Positions 34,679 to 43,525 of a stretch of DNA of 64,000 bases are shown in pieces. The translations under genes were made by a program, and so were the position numbers. The notes under the pieces are model-generated. The model had not been told where the DNA came from. It was given only the letters and a program-made list of their open reading frames with translations, and did not search any database. Position 1 is the first letter of the stretch. Every line of letters starts with the position of its first letter. This stretch comes from Bacteroidales bacterium (GTDB lineage Bacteria; Bacteroidota; Bacteroidia; Bacteroidales; Marinilabiliaceae), in assembly GCA_024401355.1 (NCBI GenBank), contig JAKSLF010000009.1, positions 1-64,000 of the forward strand, given 5' to 3'.

Positions 34679-36760
34679 TCAAGATGCAGCATAAGAGTGC
34701 ATGCCACCGAGCAAGAAATTAACGCCGAAGTAGGTCATGAGCACAGTCAGAAAAGCTACGATGGAGAAAATGTGGAATCCGCGTGGCTTGGCTAAAGCAG
34801 GAACAATAGAGTGATGTAGAGGTATAGCATAGACCATCATAGTGATGAGAGCCCATACTTCCTTAGGATCCCATCCCCAGTAGCGTCCCCAAGACTGGTT
34901 GGCCCATATAGCTCCGATGAAAATGCCTGCGGAGAGGAGAAAAAGTGCGGGGTAGAGAAGCATTCTGCTTATGTTGTAGAGCATAATGCTCTGTTGTTTC
35001 ATACCCAAGTGTTCCATTACGACAGCCGTCAGCCCGTTGAACATCATGAAAGCAAGAAGGGAGTATGAAATCATAATGACGCATACGTGAATGCTTAATA
35101 GAGGCGAAGAGAGAACCGGCATGAGATTGGTGATCTGTGGATTAGATTCTCCGAACATCGAGACCATAAGCGTTAGTCCTGCCAGAAGGATTCCGAACGG
35201 GAATACGAGTATGAACCGACGTTGTAGCAGAAGAGTCAGAATCAATGACACGAGAGCCATGAACTGCATAGTCTCGTAGCCATTGGTAATAGGCAGGTGA
35301 TTAGCTATGAATCCACGGAGAGAAATAGTAGTAAGCAGATAGAGTGTGACAGTACCGACAATGACATTGAGAGATATATAAATATATCGTGGAATAGGTT
35401 GCCCTTTTGCCCAGCGAATTACAAAGAAGAGAAACGCCAGGATGCCAAGTGTCGCCATAGCCATAGCCAGTGGTCTGGTGAAGAGAATTGAATTGTAGAA
35501 CAGTTCAGCCTTGAAACGGGCGTCGCTAGGAAGAGAGTCAGAAGCATAGTCGTGCTGATACTTTCGGAGTTTTGTGACAGCGGTGTGAAGATTATCGAAA
35601 TCATTCATAGTGGCCAATTCACACATATAGTCAAGAGACTTTTTGATGAAGAACCACTGGTCTTCGGGCATGTCGAGAGGCAGGTTATCGCCAGGGTTGA
35701 GCCACAAGAATTGTCCGTTGTCGTCATAAGGGTATATATTCATCAGTTGTCCGTTGAGGTGCATTCTGATGACATTTAGTTTCTCGTCGTCGGCAGTATT
35801 GTTGTCGCGGTGTGAAAGTTCGTCGAAAGAGATATAGCTCTTGTCGCCTGACTTAACCTTTATCATAGGCTCTGACGTCCATGAACTAGGAAAGAAGAAC
35901 CATCCGAAGAAAACTTGTGGAGCAGACATGCCCATGTAGCTTGGCTTCCCGTAGAGTTTAGTAGTGAAATCTCTGGCAACAGACTGAAGGGGGCATATAC
36001 GACCGTTATAGTAGGCACAGACATTACAAAGATCGTCGGCAACATCGGCTGGTATTGACTTCGGTTCGGCATGACAGAGAGAAGACGACAGCAATGCTAA
36101 TGTGATCAGCTGCAGCTTAGAGACATTGCGAAGAGCCTTGCGGAATCCCTCATTGGGGAGGATAAGTAGGAGGCACATAGCTACGAAGAGAAGAAAATAT
36201 CCGGTATAAGTGATGCCAATGCCCCATGGGTCGTGACTGACAGCAAGTATGGAGCCGCGGCAGTCGAAATCGTAGGCAGACTGATAGAAACGGTAGCCGT
36301 TGTGCTCGGCAATGTTATTCATGGAAACAGTAGCCTTAGTGATTGATCCGTCGTTGTCGATGAAAGAGAGAAAGCTGGAATAGTCCATGGGGGACTGGGT
36401 GCCAGGATACATGGTTACAGAAAAACTGTCGAGCCGGACAATGAAAGGCAGGCTGCTGCTGACATCGTTGACGCGAAGGTGCATCGAACCTTGTCGGCCA
36501 AAAAAGAAAGAAACGATAGCTCCAAGCAAAATCAGAATCAGAGCAGAATGGAGTGCGAAGACAAACGGGCGCTTGAACAATTGTTTGCGTATCATGTATG
36601 TGAAACCGCATAGGGCAAGAACAGCCCAGATAGCGATGAAATACCAGGAAGAATAGATAGTGGTATGTCCGTAGAACTTCTCGACTACCGTGGCAAGGCA
36701 CATGATAGAGATGATGGCACAATAAGATATAATCAAAGATGATTTGAGTAGTTTCGTCAT
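34679..36760 (-). CDS. ccsBA: Cytochrome c biogenesis protein, ResB-CcsA fusion
   Basis: A 693-residue integral membrane protein that exports heme and attaches it to c-type cytochromes (System II). The N-terminal ~230 residues are ResB-like with three or four membrane segments and a periplasmic loop; the C-terminal ~300 residues are CcsA-like with the tryptophan-rich WWD motif 'WGRYWGWDPKEVW' and flanking heme-ligand histidines ('LSIHVCVIM', 'AIPLHHSI'). Fused forms of this kind are typical of Bacteroidetes and epsilonproteobacteria. It lies 173 bp downstream of the di-heme cytochrome gene, whose CxxCH sites it would serve. Confidence 0.9.
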   Translation of the reverse strand: MTKLLKSSLIISYCAIISIMCLATVVEKFYGHTTIYSSWYFIAIWAVLALCGFTYMIRKQLFKRPFVFALHSALILILLGAIVSFFFGRQGSMHLRVNDVSSSLPFIVRLDSFSVTMYPGTQSPMDYSSFLSFIDNDGSITKATVSMNNIAEHNGYRFYQSAYDFDCRGSILAVSHDPWGIGITYTGYFLLFVAMCLLLILPNEGFRKALRNVSKLQLITLALLSSSLCHAEPKSIPADVADDLCNVCAYYNGRICPLQSVARDFTTKLYGKPSYMGMSAPQVFFGWFFFPSSWTSEPMIKVKSGDKSYISFDELSHRDNNTADDEKLNVIRMHLNGQLMNIYPYDDNGQFLWLNPGDNLPLDMPEDQWFFIKKSLDYMCELATMNDFDNLHTAVTKLRKYQHDYASDSLPSDARFKAELFYNSILFTRPLAMAMATLGILAFLFFVIRWAKGQPIPRYIYISLNVIVGTVTLYLLTTISLRGFIANHLPITNGYETMQFMALVSLILTLLLQRRFILVFPFGILLAGLTLMVSMFGESNPQITNLMPVLSSPLLSIHVCVIMISYSLLAFMMFNGLTAVVMEHLGMKQQSIMLYNISRMLLYPALFLLSAGIFIGAIWANQSWGRYWGWDPKEVWALITMMVYAIPLHHSIVPALAKPRGFHIFSIVAFLTVLMTYFGVNFLLGGMHSYAAS

Positions 36761-36933
36761 TTTTGTGTGTATACTATATAAGTAAAATCGTTATGGTTTA
36801 ATGCATGCAAAAGTAGGAAAAGAGAAATGTTTCTGCAATACCTATATAGGCAAATGCTGTACAAAAAAATAGAAAGCATCGACTTCGTGGGATGGAAGAC
36901 GATGCCCATAGAAAACATAGAAGAGAAAAAATG

Positions 36934-38550
36934 TTAGAGTGCGTCGATGAACTTGATGACAGCATCTCTCTCATTCTTTGATAATTTGCGGAATCTTTCG
37001 ACTGTCCATCGAGCATCGCTTTGTGGGGCTCCGTGCCACATTACAGCCTCAAGAGTATTGCGTGCACGGCAGTCGTGGAGACGGTCCTCGGTGTTTTCGA
37101 CCAAACGACAAAGTCCGCGTCCCCAGAGAGGAGTCGTTCGACACCAGCCTGTACGAATGTCATTGACCATGAAAAGACGATGCTGAACCATGTCGGTGTA
37201 AGGCCATATCTTCTGATGAGGATAACGAGGCATATCTTTGTCAGACAACATGCCATTAGGGTCTTGTATATGATCATCGCCGGTGGTCCATGAAGGTCGA
37301 TGACACGAAGCGCAGCCAATTTGTCTGAAGAGGTCGTGTCCCTTCTGAACCTCTGGATCGTCGAGGTCGCGTGCGGCAGGAACGGCAAGTCCACGGTGCC
37401 AGATCATGAAATTCTTGTAGTCGGTATCGGTCATCTCAACCTTTGCTATATTCTTGCCGTCATCCTTACCAGTAAGGTAGCGATATATATCATACTCGAC
37501 ACCATTGTCAGTCTTCTCGTCAGGATAGTAATTGTAGAACTCGGCCTGCACCTCAGCGTCCTGAGAAGCAGCCTTGGCGTAGGCGGCAGTCATATAGTGG
37601 TATTGGCGATCGCTGCGAGTGACATTAGTGATGTTCCATATAGCATTAGCACCAGCACCATCGAGTAATGGTCCACGGCTCAGAGCATAAGTAAATCGAC
37701 GCATGTATGACATCTTGTCGAGCCCGTTGGAGTAATATACAGGAGCACCATTGGCCCAGATAGCAGGATTGAGGCTTATGCCCTTAGCCTCATAAGCCTT
37801 GTATTGTGCAATGAGTGAGTCCTCGGGTATCGCATCGAGAAGTCCGGTGCCATATACACCTATAGTTGATTCGAGACGTATGCCAACTTCAGAAATGTCA
37901 ATATCTCCACGGGCAGACGAAATGAGTCCGTATGTAAAAGCGGAAGCAGGGATAGTGACCTCGGGATAGATGAGACTATAAGTCTCGCCGTCGTCAAATC
38001 TATTCCCCCATTCATCAGTATAGTTCAGCCAGTCGATATTAATCTGATTTTCGTCGATAGGAGCCTTGAAAGGAGCCACAGCAAGAGTCTGTGGCATACC
38101 AGTCTGTGACGTTAGGTAGCCGTTTGTCTGCTTGTCATAGAGTACGAGCAGATATCCATTGCCCATGTCGGTGGCCTTGTAACGAGTCTGTCGCTTGCCA
38201 TGGCCGTAGGAAGGATGGCAATAGAGACATCCGTTGCGTACCATGAGAGGTCCGAGCCCCTTGAAGGCGCTTTCTGGATCTTGCGTAGCGTCTCGTTCGA
38301 AGAAGTACTCTCCCATTTTGAAGGCGCTTGACATACCGGCCTGTTCTACTGCTGGAGTAGGCTGTTGAAAAGCATAGCCAGTGGCATTAAAAACTGTTCC
38401 CAGTTTGCCACCAGCATATACTTCTTCATCATATACAAGCGTCTCCGACTTATATGGCTCGTCTGCTGGAGTCTCGTTTTTATCATCCTCACATGCGATG
38501 GTGAGTGATGCTATGACCAGCGTTAATGCGAAATTCTTGTTATGATTCAT
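36934..38550 (-). CDS. Di-heme oxidoreductase-like c-type cytochrome lipoprotein
   Basis: A 538-residue exported protein with a lipobox-like start (LTIAC) and two heme-binding CxxCH sites: 'RNGCLYCHPSYGHG' and 'IGCASCHRPSWTTG'. The layout matches the di-heme oxidoreductase (DHOR/DUF1111) family, related to di-heme peroxidases, found in imelysin iron-uptake loci. It probably handles redox steps in iron acquisition at the outer or inner membrane. It starts 11 bp after the imelysin gene in the same operon. Confidence 0.88.
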   Translation of the reverse strand: MNHNKNFALTLVIASLTIACEDDKNETPADEPYKSETLVYDEEVYAGGKLGTVFNATGYAFQQPTPAVEQAGMSSAFKMGEYFFERDATQDPESAFKGLGPLMVRNGCLYCHPSYGHGKRQTRYKATDMGNGYLLVLYDKQTNGYLTSQTGMPQTLAVAPFKAPIDENQINIDWLNYTDEWGNRFDDGETYSLIYPEVTIPASAFTYGLISSARGDIDISEVGIRLESTIGVYGTGLLDAIPEDSLIAQYKAYEAKGISLNPAIWANGAPVYYSNGLDKMSYMRRFTYALSRGPLLDGAGANAIWNITNVTRSDRQYHYMTAAYAKAASQDAEVQAEFYNYYPDEKTDNGVEYDIYRYLTGKDDGKNIAKVEMTDTDYKNFMIWHRGLAVPAARDLDDPEVQKGHDLFRQIGCASCHRPSWTTGDDHIQDPNGMLSDKDMPRYPHQKIWPYTDMVQHRLFMVNDIRTGWCRTTPLWGRGLCRLVENTEDRLHDCRARNTLEAVMWHGAPQSDARWTVERFRKLSKNERDAVIKFIDAL

Positions 38551-38561
38551 TTTTCTAATCT

Positions 38562-39737
38562 TTAGTCTTCAATTGCATTTTTTAGAGCATCAAGTGTCTC
38601 GTCGAGTTCATCGAGAGCATCCATAGCCTCCTGTGCAGAATTGTCGGAATAGTAAGTTACGAAAGGACGCTTCATTCCATTTGTTGCACCATCGATTTCG
38701 TCGAGAGCCTTCTCGAGAGCGGCAGATACAGCAAGAGCCTCCTTGGCATGAGTGAGATAGGCATAAGCCATGAGTGATCCGGAAGCGGCTTTGGCGGCAT
38801 CGGCAACGCCATCGACAGCCATGGTGCCGTAGAGTGCGTGCTTGACCGAAATGATATTGTCGTAGAAATCAGTTATGGAATTATAAGAATGAGGACTTTC
38901 GATATAATTGACATCCTCGCCAGTGTGAGCCGCGCCAATCTTGCCTTCTGAAACCTCGCCAATAATGTCCTGGGCACCTTCGATAATCTGTATTGCAGCT
39001 AGGGTCGCGGACTTCCATCGAGAACCGGCAAGGCCGGCATTAGCAAACTCCTCGCCAAAATTGTCGGCCTCAAACTCAGCCTCCTCAAGAAGTTGTGTGC
39101 GAGCATTGTTGACCTCGCCCTTCCAGGCAACGAGCAGTTTGCAGGAATTGAGATAGAGGTCACGAGCAGCGGTAACAGCGAACCAAATCTCATTGGCAGT
39201 AAGATCGGCAGCCTGACGCACCATGCCTTCGCGGAAGATAAGGTATTCGACAGCGTGAAAGCCGGTAAGATTCTGCCCTGTAGCAATAGCCTCCTCGAGA
39301 ATTGCTGCATCGTCATCATTATCTGAAGGATTGTACTTCTTCATGTAATTTTCGAATGCAGTCTTGTCGAAAGGCCAAGTGTCGATGTGTGGGTCGATAG
39401 AGTAGCCCGATGCAGCACCAAATAGGAATGCTTCAGACCATTCCCAGTACTTACGTGCGTCAATCCAAGCCTTGCCTGCAGCTTCAAGATCGGCCTGTGA
39501 CTGACTCTTGTCAAAAGCCTCGAGTGTCTCTACGAGCTTCTCGGAAGCATCGGCAAGTCCAGAATAAGTTGGTACAACAACATTGTTTACGTAGTTGGCA
39601 TTTACCGTAGCGAGTGCAATGTTTTGGGCTACATTGGCAGGAGTCGAATTGTTATCATCATCGTCGCATGCGACAAAGAACGAAGACACTGAAGCCGCGA
39701 AGGCTAAAGTCAACAGATTTTTCCAAGATTTTTTCAT
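38562..39737 (-). CDS. Imelysin family lipoprotein (iron-regulated, IrpA-like)
   Basis: A 391-residue lipoprotein (signal ends FFVAC-D) with an imelysin domain. The GxHxxE motif, thought to bind metal, appears as 'TGFHAVEYLIFREG'; another hallmark is 'ARKYWEWSEAFLFGAASGYSIDPHIDTWP' in the first third, here broken over lines of the protein. Imelysins are tied to iron or heme uptake. It follows the porin gene by 30 bp and precedes the di-heme cytochrome by 11 bp, so the three form an operon. Confidence 0.92.
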   Translation of the reverse strand: MKKSWKNLLTLAFAASVSSFFVACDDDDNNSTPANVAQNIALATVNANYVNNVVVPTYSGLADASEKLVETLEAFDKSQSQADLEAAGKAWIDARKYWEWSEAFLFGAASGYSIDPHIDTWPFDKTAFENYMKKYNPSDNDDDAAILEEAIATGQNLTGFHAVEYLIFREGMVRQAADLTANEIWFAVTAARDLYLNSCKLLVAWKGEVNNARTQLLEEAEFEADNFGEEFANAGLAGSRWKSATLAAIQIIEGAQDIIGEVSEGKIGAAHTGEDVNYIESPHSYNSITDFYDNIISVKHALYGTMAVDGVADAAKAASGSLMAYAYLTHAKEALAVSAALEKALDEIDGATNGMKRPFVTYYSDNSAQEAMDALDELDETLDALKNAIED

Positions 39738-39767
39738 TGTTATTATTTTTTTGTTGTTACTATCAAG

Positions 39768-41123
39768 TTATTTGACGAACCAGCCGCAATAGGCGATACC
39801 GAGAGAAATGCTTGGCTCGTTGTTATACTGGCTTTTGAGGAATCGCTTGGAGAATTCGGCCTTGACTACAATCTCCTTCATTGGATAGAAATTTATACCG
39901 GCCGCCAAGCGCTTCCTTTCGCACCATTCATAGGCGACCTTGTGAGTGCCACTCTTCATAGGGTTGTAATACTCGTAGCGTCCGAAGAGGATTAGTCGGG
40001 TATTTGAATTGGCGTAATGTGACGACAGACCAAGAAAATTATAGCCTAATTCACCACCAAGTGCCATAGCCTTTTCACCTACTGGCTGATGTTTGGATGG
40101 AGAGCCGTCTTGTCCGGAGTGTTTGGGATAAGAATTGTTGAAAGTAGTGATCTGCTGAGCATCACTGATAGTGGCGATGTCGTAATTGCCACGTGCGATG
40201 AAATTGTGGTCGTCGTAGTTGAAATCGAACGTCAGAATTTTGACCGTGCCTTTGACATCGTCGTATTTAGAGCCTGCTGATTTGAGTTTGTTCTTAAACG
40301 AATTGCCCATATAGCCACTCAAGCCAAGTCGGAGTCCCTTTATTGAAAAGTTGTCGATGCGGAGAGCAGCTGCATAGACATTGGCTATTTTATATTCATA
40401 GCAGCTGGTAGCTGCGTAATGAATGAAGCAATCTGCGCCGAAACGTTCAGAGTCGAGTCCGGGAAGAAACTGTGCCTCGTAGCGCCATTTGTCATTGTGT
40501 CCCCAGAGAGAAATGCCTATTTGATGCCATGTACAAGGGAGTATATAGAACTCTCCTTCTGGACGATAATTGGTAAAGAACTCATTAGGGTTGTGATGCA
40601 TATTGGTAGCCCCCACGGGTACTATTATTTCCCCGGCGCGCAAGTTGAGCATAGGGTTCCATGACTTCTGAATCCAGAACTGCTCTAGAGCCACCTCGCC
40701 ACCTTTTTCTATTTCGGCCTCATACTCTCCACTCTCGTCGGCATCGACCTCGACAGCGCTTTCTGTGCCACCGTGTTCAAACTCTATTTCTGAACCCAAC
40801 GTCCAGCCTTGGCCAAAGTCATAGCCTAGATTAATCACAACATGTGGCAAGTCAAATTGTCCATGACTTCCGTCATTGGCATGTTGTTCTGGATATTTAT
40901 ATCTATTGAAATGATCGCTATAGAGATTGCGAGTCATGACAGCCTCGCCGTAGCCGCCAATAGTCAGGCGGCTAGCTATTTTCTTTAGAGTAGTCTGGTT
41001 GGAAGTGGATGTGGCTCCTGTGTGGGCATCGGCCTCATCGTCGACTTGCTGTGCCATGGAAGGCACGAAAGCAAGTGTGACGAGACCCAGAGTGGATATT
41101 AATTTGATATAAGAACGAATCAT
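39768..41123 (-). CDS. Outer-membrane beta-barrel porin of the imelysin operon
   Basis: A 451-residue protein with a signal peptide (cleavage near SMA-QQ) and alternating aromatic/hydrophobic strands typical of a beta barrel, ending in 'SLGIAYCGWFVK'. It opens with 'LTIGGYGEAVMTRN', usual for Bacteroidetes phosphate/iron-locus porins. As the first gene of the operon with imelysin and the di-heme cytochrome, it likely passes an iron source across the outer membrane. A good promoter lies at 41161-41191. Substrate unknown. Confidence 0.82.
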   Translation of the reverse strand: MIRSYIKLISTLGLVTLAFVPSMAQQVDDEADAHTGATSTSNQTTLKKIASRLTIGGYGEAVMTRNLYSDHFNRYKYPEQHANDGSHGQFDLPHVVINLGYDFGQGWTLGSEIEFEHGGTESAVEVDADESGEYEAEIEKGGEVALEQFWIQKSWNPMLNLRAGEIIVPVGATNMHHNPNEFFTNYRPEGEFYILPCTWHQIGISLWGHNDKWRYEAQFLPGLDSERFGADCFIHYAATSCYEYKIANVYAAALRIDNFSIKGLRLGLSGYMGNSFKNKLKSAGSKYDDVKGTVKILTFDFNYDDHNFIARGNYDIATISDAQQITTFNNSYPKHSGQDGSPSKHQPVGEKAMALGGELGYNFLGLSSHYANSNTRLILFGRYEYYNPMKSGTHKVAYEWCERKRLAAGINFYPMKEIVVKAEFSKRFLKSQYNNEPSISLGIAYCGWFVK

Positions 41124-41160
41124 TGTTGCCTACTGTTTTGCATGTTATCTATTGACGATG

Positions 41161-41191
41161 CAAAGTTAGAGATAGGCAAAAAAGTAGTCAA
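41161..41191 (-). promoter_or_regulatory. Bacteroidetes-type promoter for the porin/imelysin operon
   Basis: On the minus strand a TTG (-33, at 41189-41191) is followed after 20 bp by TAACTTTG (-7, 41161-41168), an exact consensus match, 38 bp upstream of the porin start. Confidence 0.65.
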
Positions 41192-41247
41192 TACTCATTT
41201 TTTAGTAAAAAACGAGCGAGCAATAATCAGAATTAGGTATTAGACGA

Positions 41248-42345
41248 TTAATGTAAAATGTCCCAGAAGGATTGTGGAAGTGATATGTTTTCAACGTAAC
41301 AGGCATCCTTGAAGAGTGGAGCAATGTCGTCGGGCTCGAATCCTGCTATGCCACAACCAATAGGAGTCACGAGGAAAGTAGACTCGGGATGTTGCTTAGC
41401 GAAAACGATGAAGTCGTCGACATAGGGCTTGATAGTCTCGGGGCCACCCTGCATAGTTGGAATGGCGTAGGACTGTCCTTGGAGTCCGACACCCTGTCCG
41501 AGAACAGCTCCGAAGTGGAGTAAAGCTGCACGAGCGGCGCCTCCGCCATGCATGCCTTGGAGGTTAGAGCCAAAGACGAATATCTCGTTGGCCTTGAGAG
41601 TTGAAATGTAGTCGGGTGTGATACGATTATTGTACATAGGTGTATTGATTGAAGAACAACATTTGCTTCTGCCGAAGGGAGTGAATGTGCGGCTGTATTC
41701 GACCTCCATAGGCATTGCAGCCTCCTCGCAGATGCACTCGGTTGGAGTGGTGCCGTAATAGATACCAGAAGAGTAATTCTCGATAACGAAAGGCGTGATT
41801 ACCTCGTCCATCATCTTCTTGTATCGCTGGTTGACAGCAGATGGCGTGAGACCGAGTTGTATAGCTGCATCCTTCTGTATGAAACCTTCGAGGAGGACCA
41901 TTCGAGCGATAGTAGTCATTTTAGGGTCGTTGTAGTGAGCATTAACGGCTTCTATTACTTGATGAAGCAGCCCGGTCTCGTGGTCGGAATCTCGCAGATA
42001 TTCGAGGATAACATCTGATTGAGAAGCAGGATGATTGTCGCACTCCTTGTTGAAAGCCTTGAGGGCCTCGAGAATCACGAAACGGAATCCACCAGTCATC
42101 CATGTGGATAATTTAGTGGACTTGGGGCAGTCCTTAAGTTGTTGGAAATCGTGAGTCAGGAGCTGGATGTAGTAGTCGTGAGCGAGAGAATAGAAATCGA
42201 GCCCAGCCTTATTGCTGAGTTGGTACTTGTGGTCGAAAACAGAATAGGCACGTCGACAGTAACCATAGAAAAACTCCTTGGTTATGGCAACGTCAAATGA
42301 GCGGATGCCGTTGTAAATCTGCTTATCACTAGGTTTGTCCCTCAT
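41248..42345 (-). CDS. ECF-like sigma factor fused to an A1S_2505-type (macro-like) domain
   Basis: From the ATG at 42345 this is 365 residues. The N-terminal ~200 residues look like a sigma-70 family protein, with a region-4-like helix-turn-helix 'GFIQKDAAIQLGLTPSAVNQR'. The C-terminal ~120 residues ('LKANEIFVFGSNLQGMHGGG', 'GVGLQGQSYAIPT', 'FLVTPIGCGIAGFEPDDIAPLF') match the A1S_2505 phage non-structural family, whose glycine-rich loops resemble macrodomains that bind ADP-ribose-like ligands. A nucleotide-sensing transcription factor is therefore plausible, though inferred. The frame reaches 42375, but a -7-like element lies near 42360, so I prefer 42345. It is divergent from the VWA gene. 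Confidence 0.75.
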   Translation of the reverse strand: MRDKPSDKQIYNGIRSFDVAITKEFFYGYCRRAYSVFDHKYQLSNKAGLDFYSLAHDYYIQLLTHDFQQLKDCPKSTKLSTWMTGGFRFVILEALKAFNKECDNHPASQSDVILEYLRDSDHETGLLHQVIEAVNAHYNDPKMTTIARMVLLEGFIQKDAAIQLGLTPSAVNQRYKKMMDEVITPFVIENYSSGIYYGTTPTECICEEAAMPMEVEYSRTFTPFGRSKCCSSINTPMYNNRITPDYISTLKANEIFVFGSNLQGMHGGGAARAALLHFGAVLGQGVGLQGQSYAIPTMQGGPETIKPYVDDFIVFAKQHPESTFLVTPIGCGIAGFEPDDIAPLFKDACYVENISLPQSFWDILH

Positions 42346-42484
42346 GGTCGGCGCATATTTTATGCATAGATACAAAAAAGTTAGAAAAAAAACGACATGC
42401 TGCTTAATTTTTTCTCACAAACATCCTTCTAAAGGGAAAGAGAGAATAAAAACAATAGTATTAATAAAAATGGAGGGAAAAGCC

Positions 42485-43144
42485 ATGAAAGAAGAAAATG
42501 TAAAAAAGACAAGTGCCAAAAGAGTGTACAACCTCATCATTGTGGACGAGTCGGGCAGTATGGAAATAATACATCGTGAAGCCTTGGCTGGAATAAATGA
42601 AACCATCGCAACATGTAAGAAACTACAAGAGATGCACAGCGAGATGGAGCAGCATGTGACGCTTATAACATTCGATAGTTGTCACTTTAAAGTGCATTAT
42701 GACGATGTGCTAGCAATGAGAGCCCAAGAGCTTGGTATGAATGAATATCGTCCAAGTGGCGGAACACCTCTTTATGATGCGATAGGAAAGGGAGTTGCAA
42801 AAGTCAATGCTCAGACGGAAGTGGGTGACAACGTGCTAGTGACAATCATTACCGACGGCGAAGAAAACAGTTCGCGAGAGTATACTCTGAAAATGGTAAA
42901 GAACCTCATCGAAAAGCAGAAGAAATTGGGATGGACATTTACTTTGATAGGTACAGACAATCTCGATGTAGAAGGAATGGCTGGAGCGATGGCAATAGAC
43001 AACCACTTGGCCTTTGCTGAAGATGATGAAGGAACACGCGAGATGTTTAGAAGGGAAAGAAATGCACGTGTCAACTATAACATGTGTTGCTTGAGAGCAG
43101 AAGCAATGGAGACAGGTACATATTTCAGAGAAGAAGAAGTATAG
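42485..43144 (+). CDS. VWA domain protein
   Basis: A 219-residue protein consisting almost wholly of a von Willebrand factor A domain. The metal-ion-dependent adhesion site is 'VDESGSM', with the later motif residues in 'PSGGTPLYDAIG' and 'ITDGEENS'. It has no signal peptide, so it is cytoplasmic. The longest frame begins at 42335, but GGAGGG (42472-42477) lies 7 bp before the ATG at 42485 and decides the start. It is transcribed divergently from the sigma/macro-like fusion gene, with only ~140 bp between starts, so the two may be co-regulated. Such VWA proteins often organise stress or metal-related complexes. Confidence 0.82.
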   Translation: MKEENVKKTSAKRVYNLIIVDESGSMEIIHREALAGINETIATCKKLQEMHSEMEQHVTLITFDSCHFKVHYDDVLAMRAQELGMNEYRPSGGTPLYDAIGKGVAKVNAQTEVGDNVLVTIITDGEENSSREYTLKMVKNLIEKQKKLGWTFTLIGTDNLDVEGMAGAMAIDNHLAFAEDDEGTREMFRRERNARVNYNMCCLRAEAMETGTYFREEEV

Positions 43145-43159
43145 AATGATGAATGAGGA

Positions 43160-43189
43160 AACCCCTGTCAGCACCAGCCGACAGGGGTT
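43160..43189 (+). terminator. Hairpin terminator after the VWA gene
   Basis: Perfect stem AACCCCTGTC / GACAGGGGTT with a 10-nt loop, followed by TTTG, 15 bp beyond the VWA stop. Confidence 0.8.
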
Positions 43190-43221
43190 TTGTATTAAAA
43201 TATGACTGATAATTAGTTTCT

Positions 43222-43466
43222 TTATTTCTTCCAGACGTTGACAATCTCGCCGATGTACATCACATGAATGCCTGTGCCTGTCTCATCGTACCACTGACGC
43301 TGTTCTATAGGCATCTTGTCGGCTTTGAATTGTTCGACATAGATTTTCTTACATTCGATGGCAAGGTCTGCCTCTGCAAAGATAGGGTTGCCTAGATTTG
43401 TAAATTGGGGCTGCATGATGCCAATGCGAGGCTCATGGCAAATACTGAATAGATATATTTTTTCAT
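43222..43466 (-). pseudogene. Small lipoprotein gene with an apparent frameshift
   Basis: From ATG 43466 the minus strand encodes a typical lipoprotein signal (MKKYIYSVFAMSLALASC, lipobox LASC) but meets TAG a few codons later. The next frame carries the rest of a protein, QFTNLGNPIF...NVWKK, which is open from an internal ATG at 43416. One extra C in the CCCC run (43407-43410, minus strand) would join them as CSPQFTNLG. It is either a recent frameshift, a phase-variable tract or a sequencing error. Without the signal the remaining 64 residues would not be exported. I do not recognise the mature domain; it may be a small secreted binding protein. Confidence 0.65.
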
Positions 43467-43525
43467 TTTGTTCTTAATTATTTCATAATAGTTTCTTGTG
43501 CTTCATGATATACCTTATATAAGTA

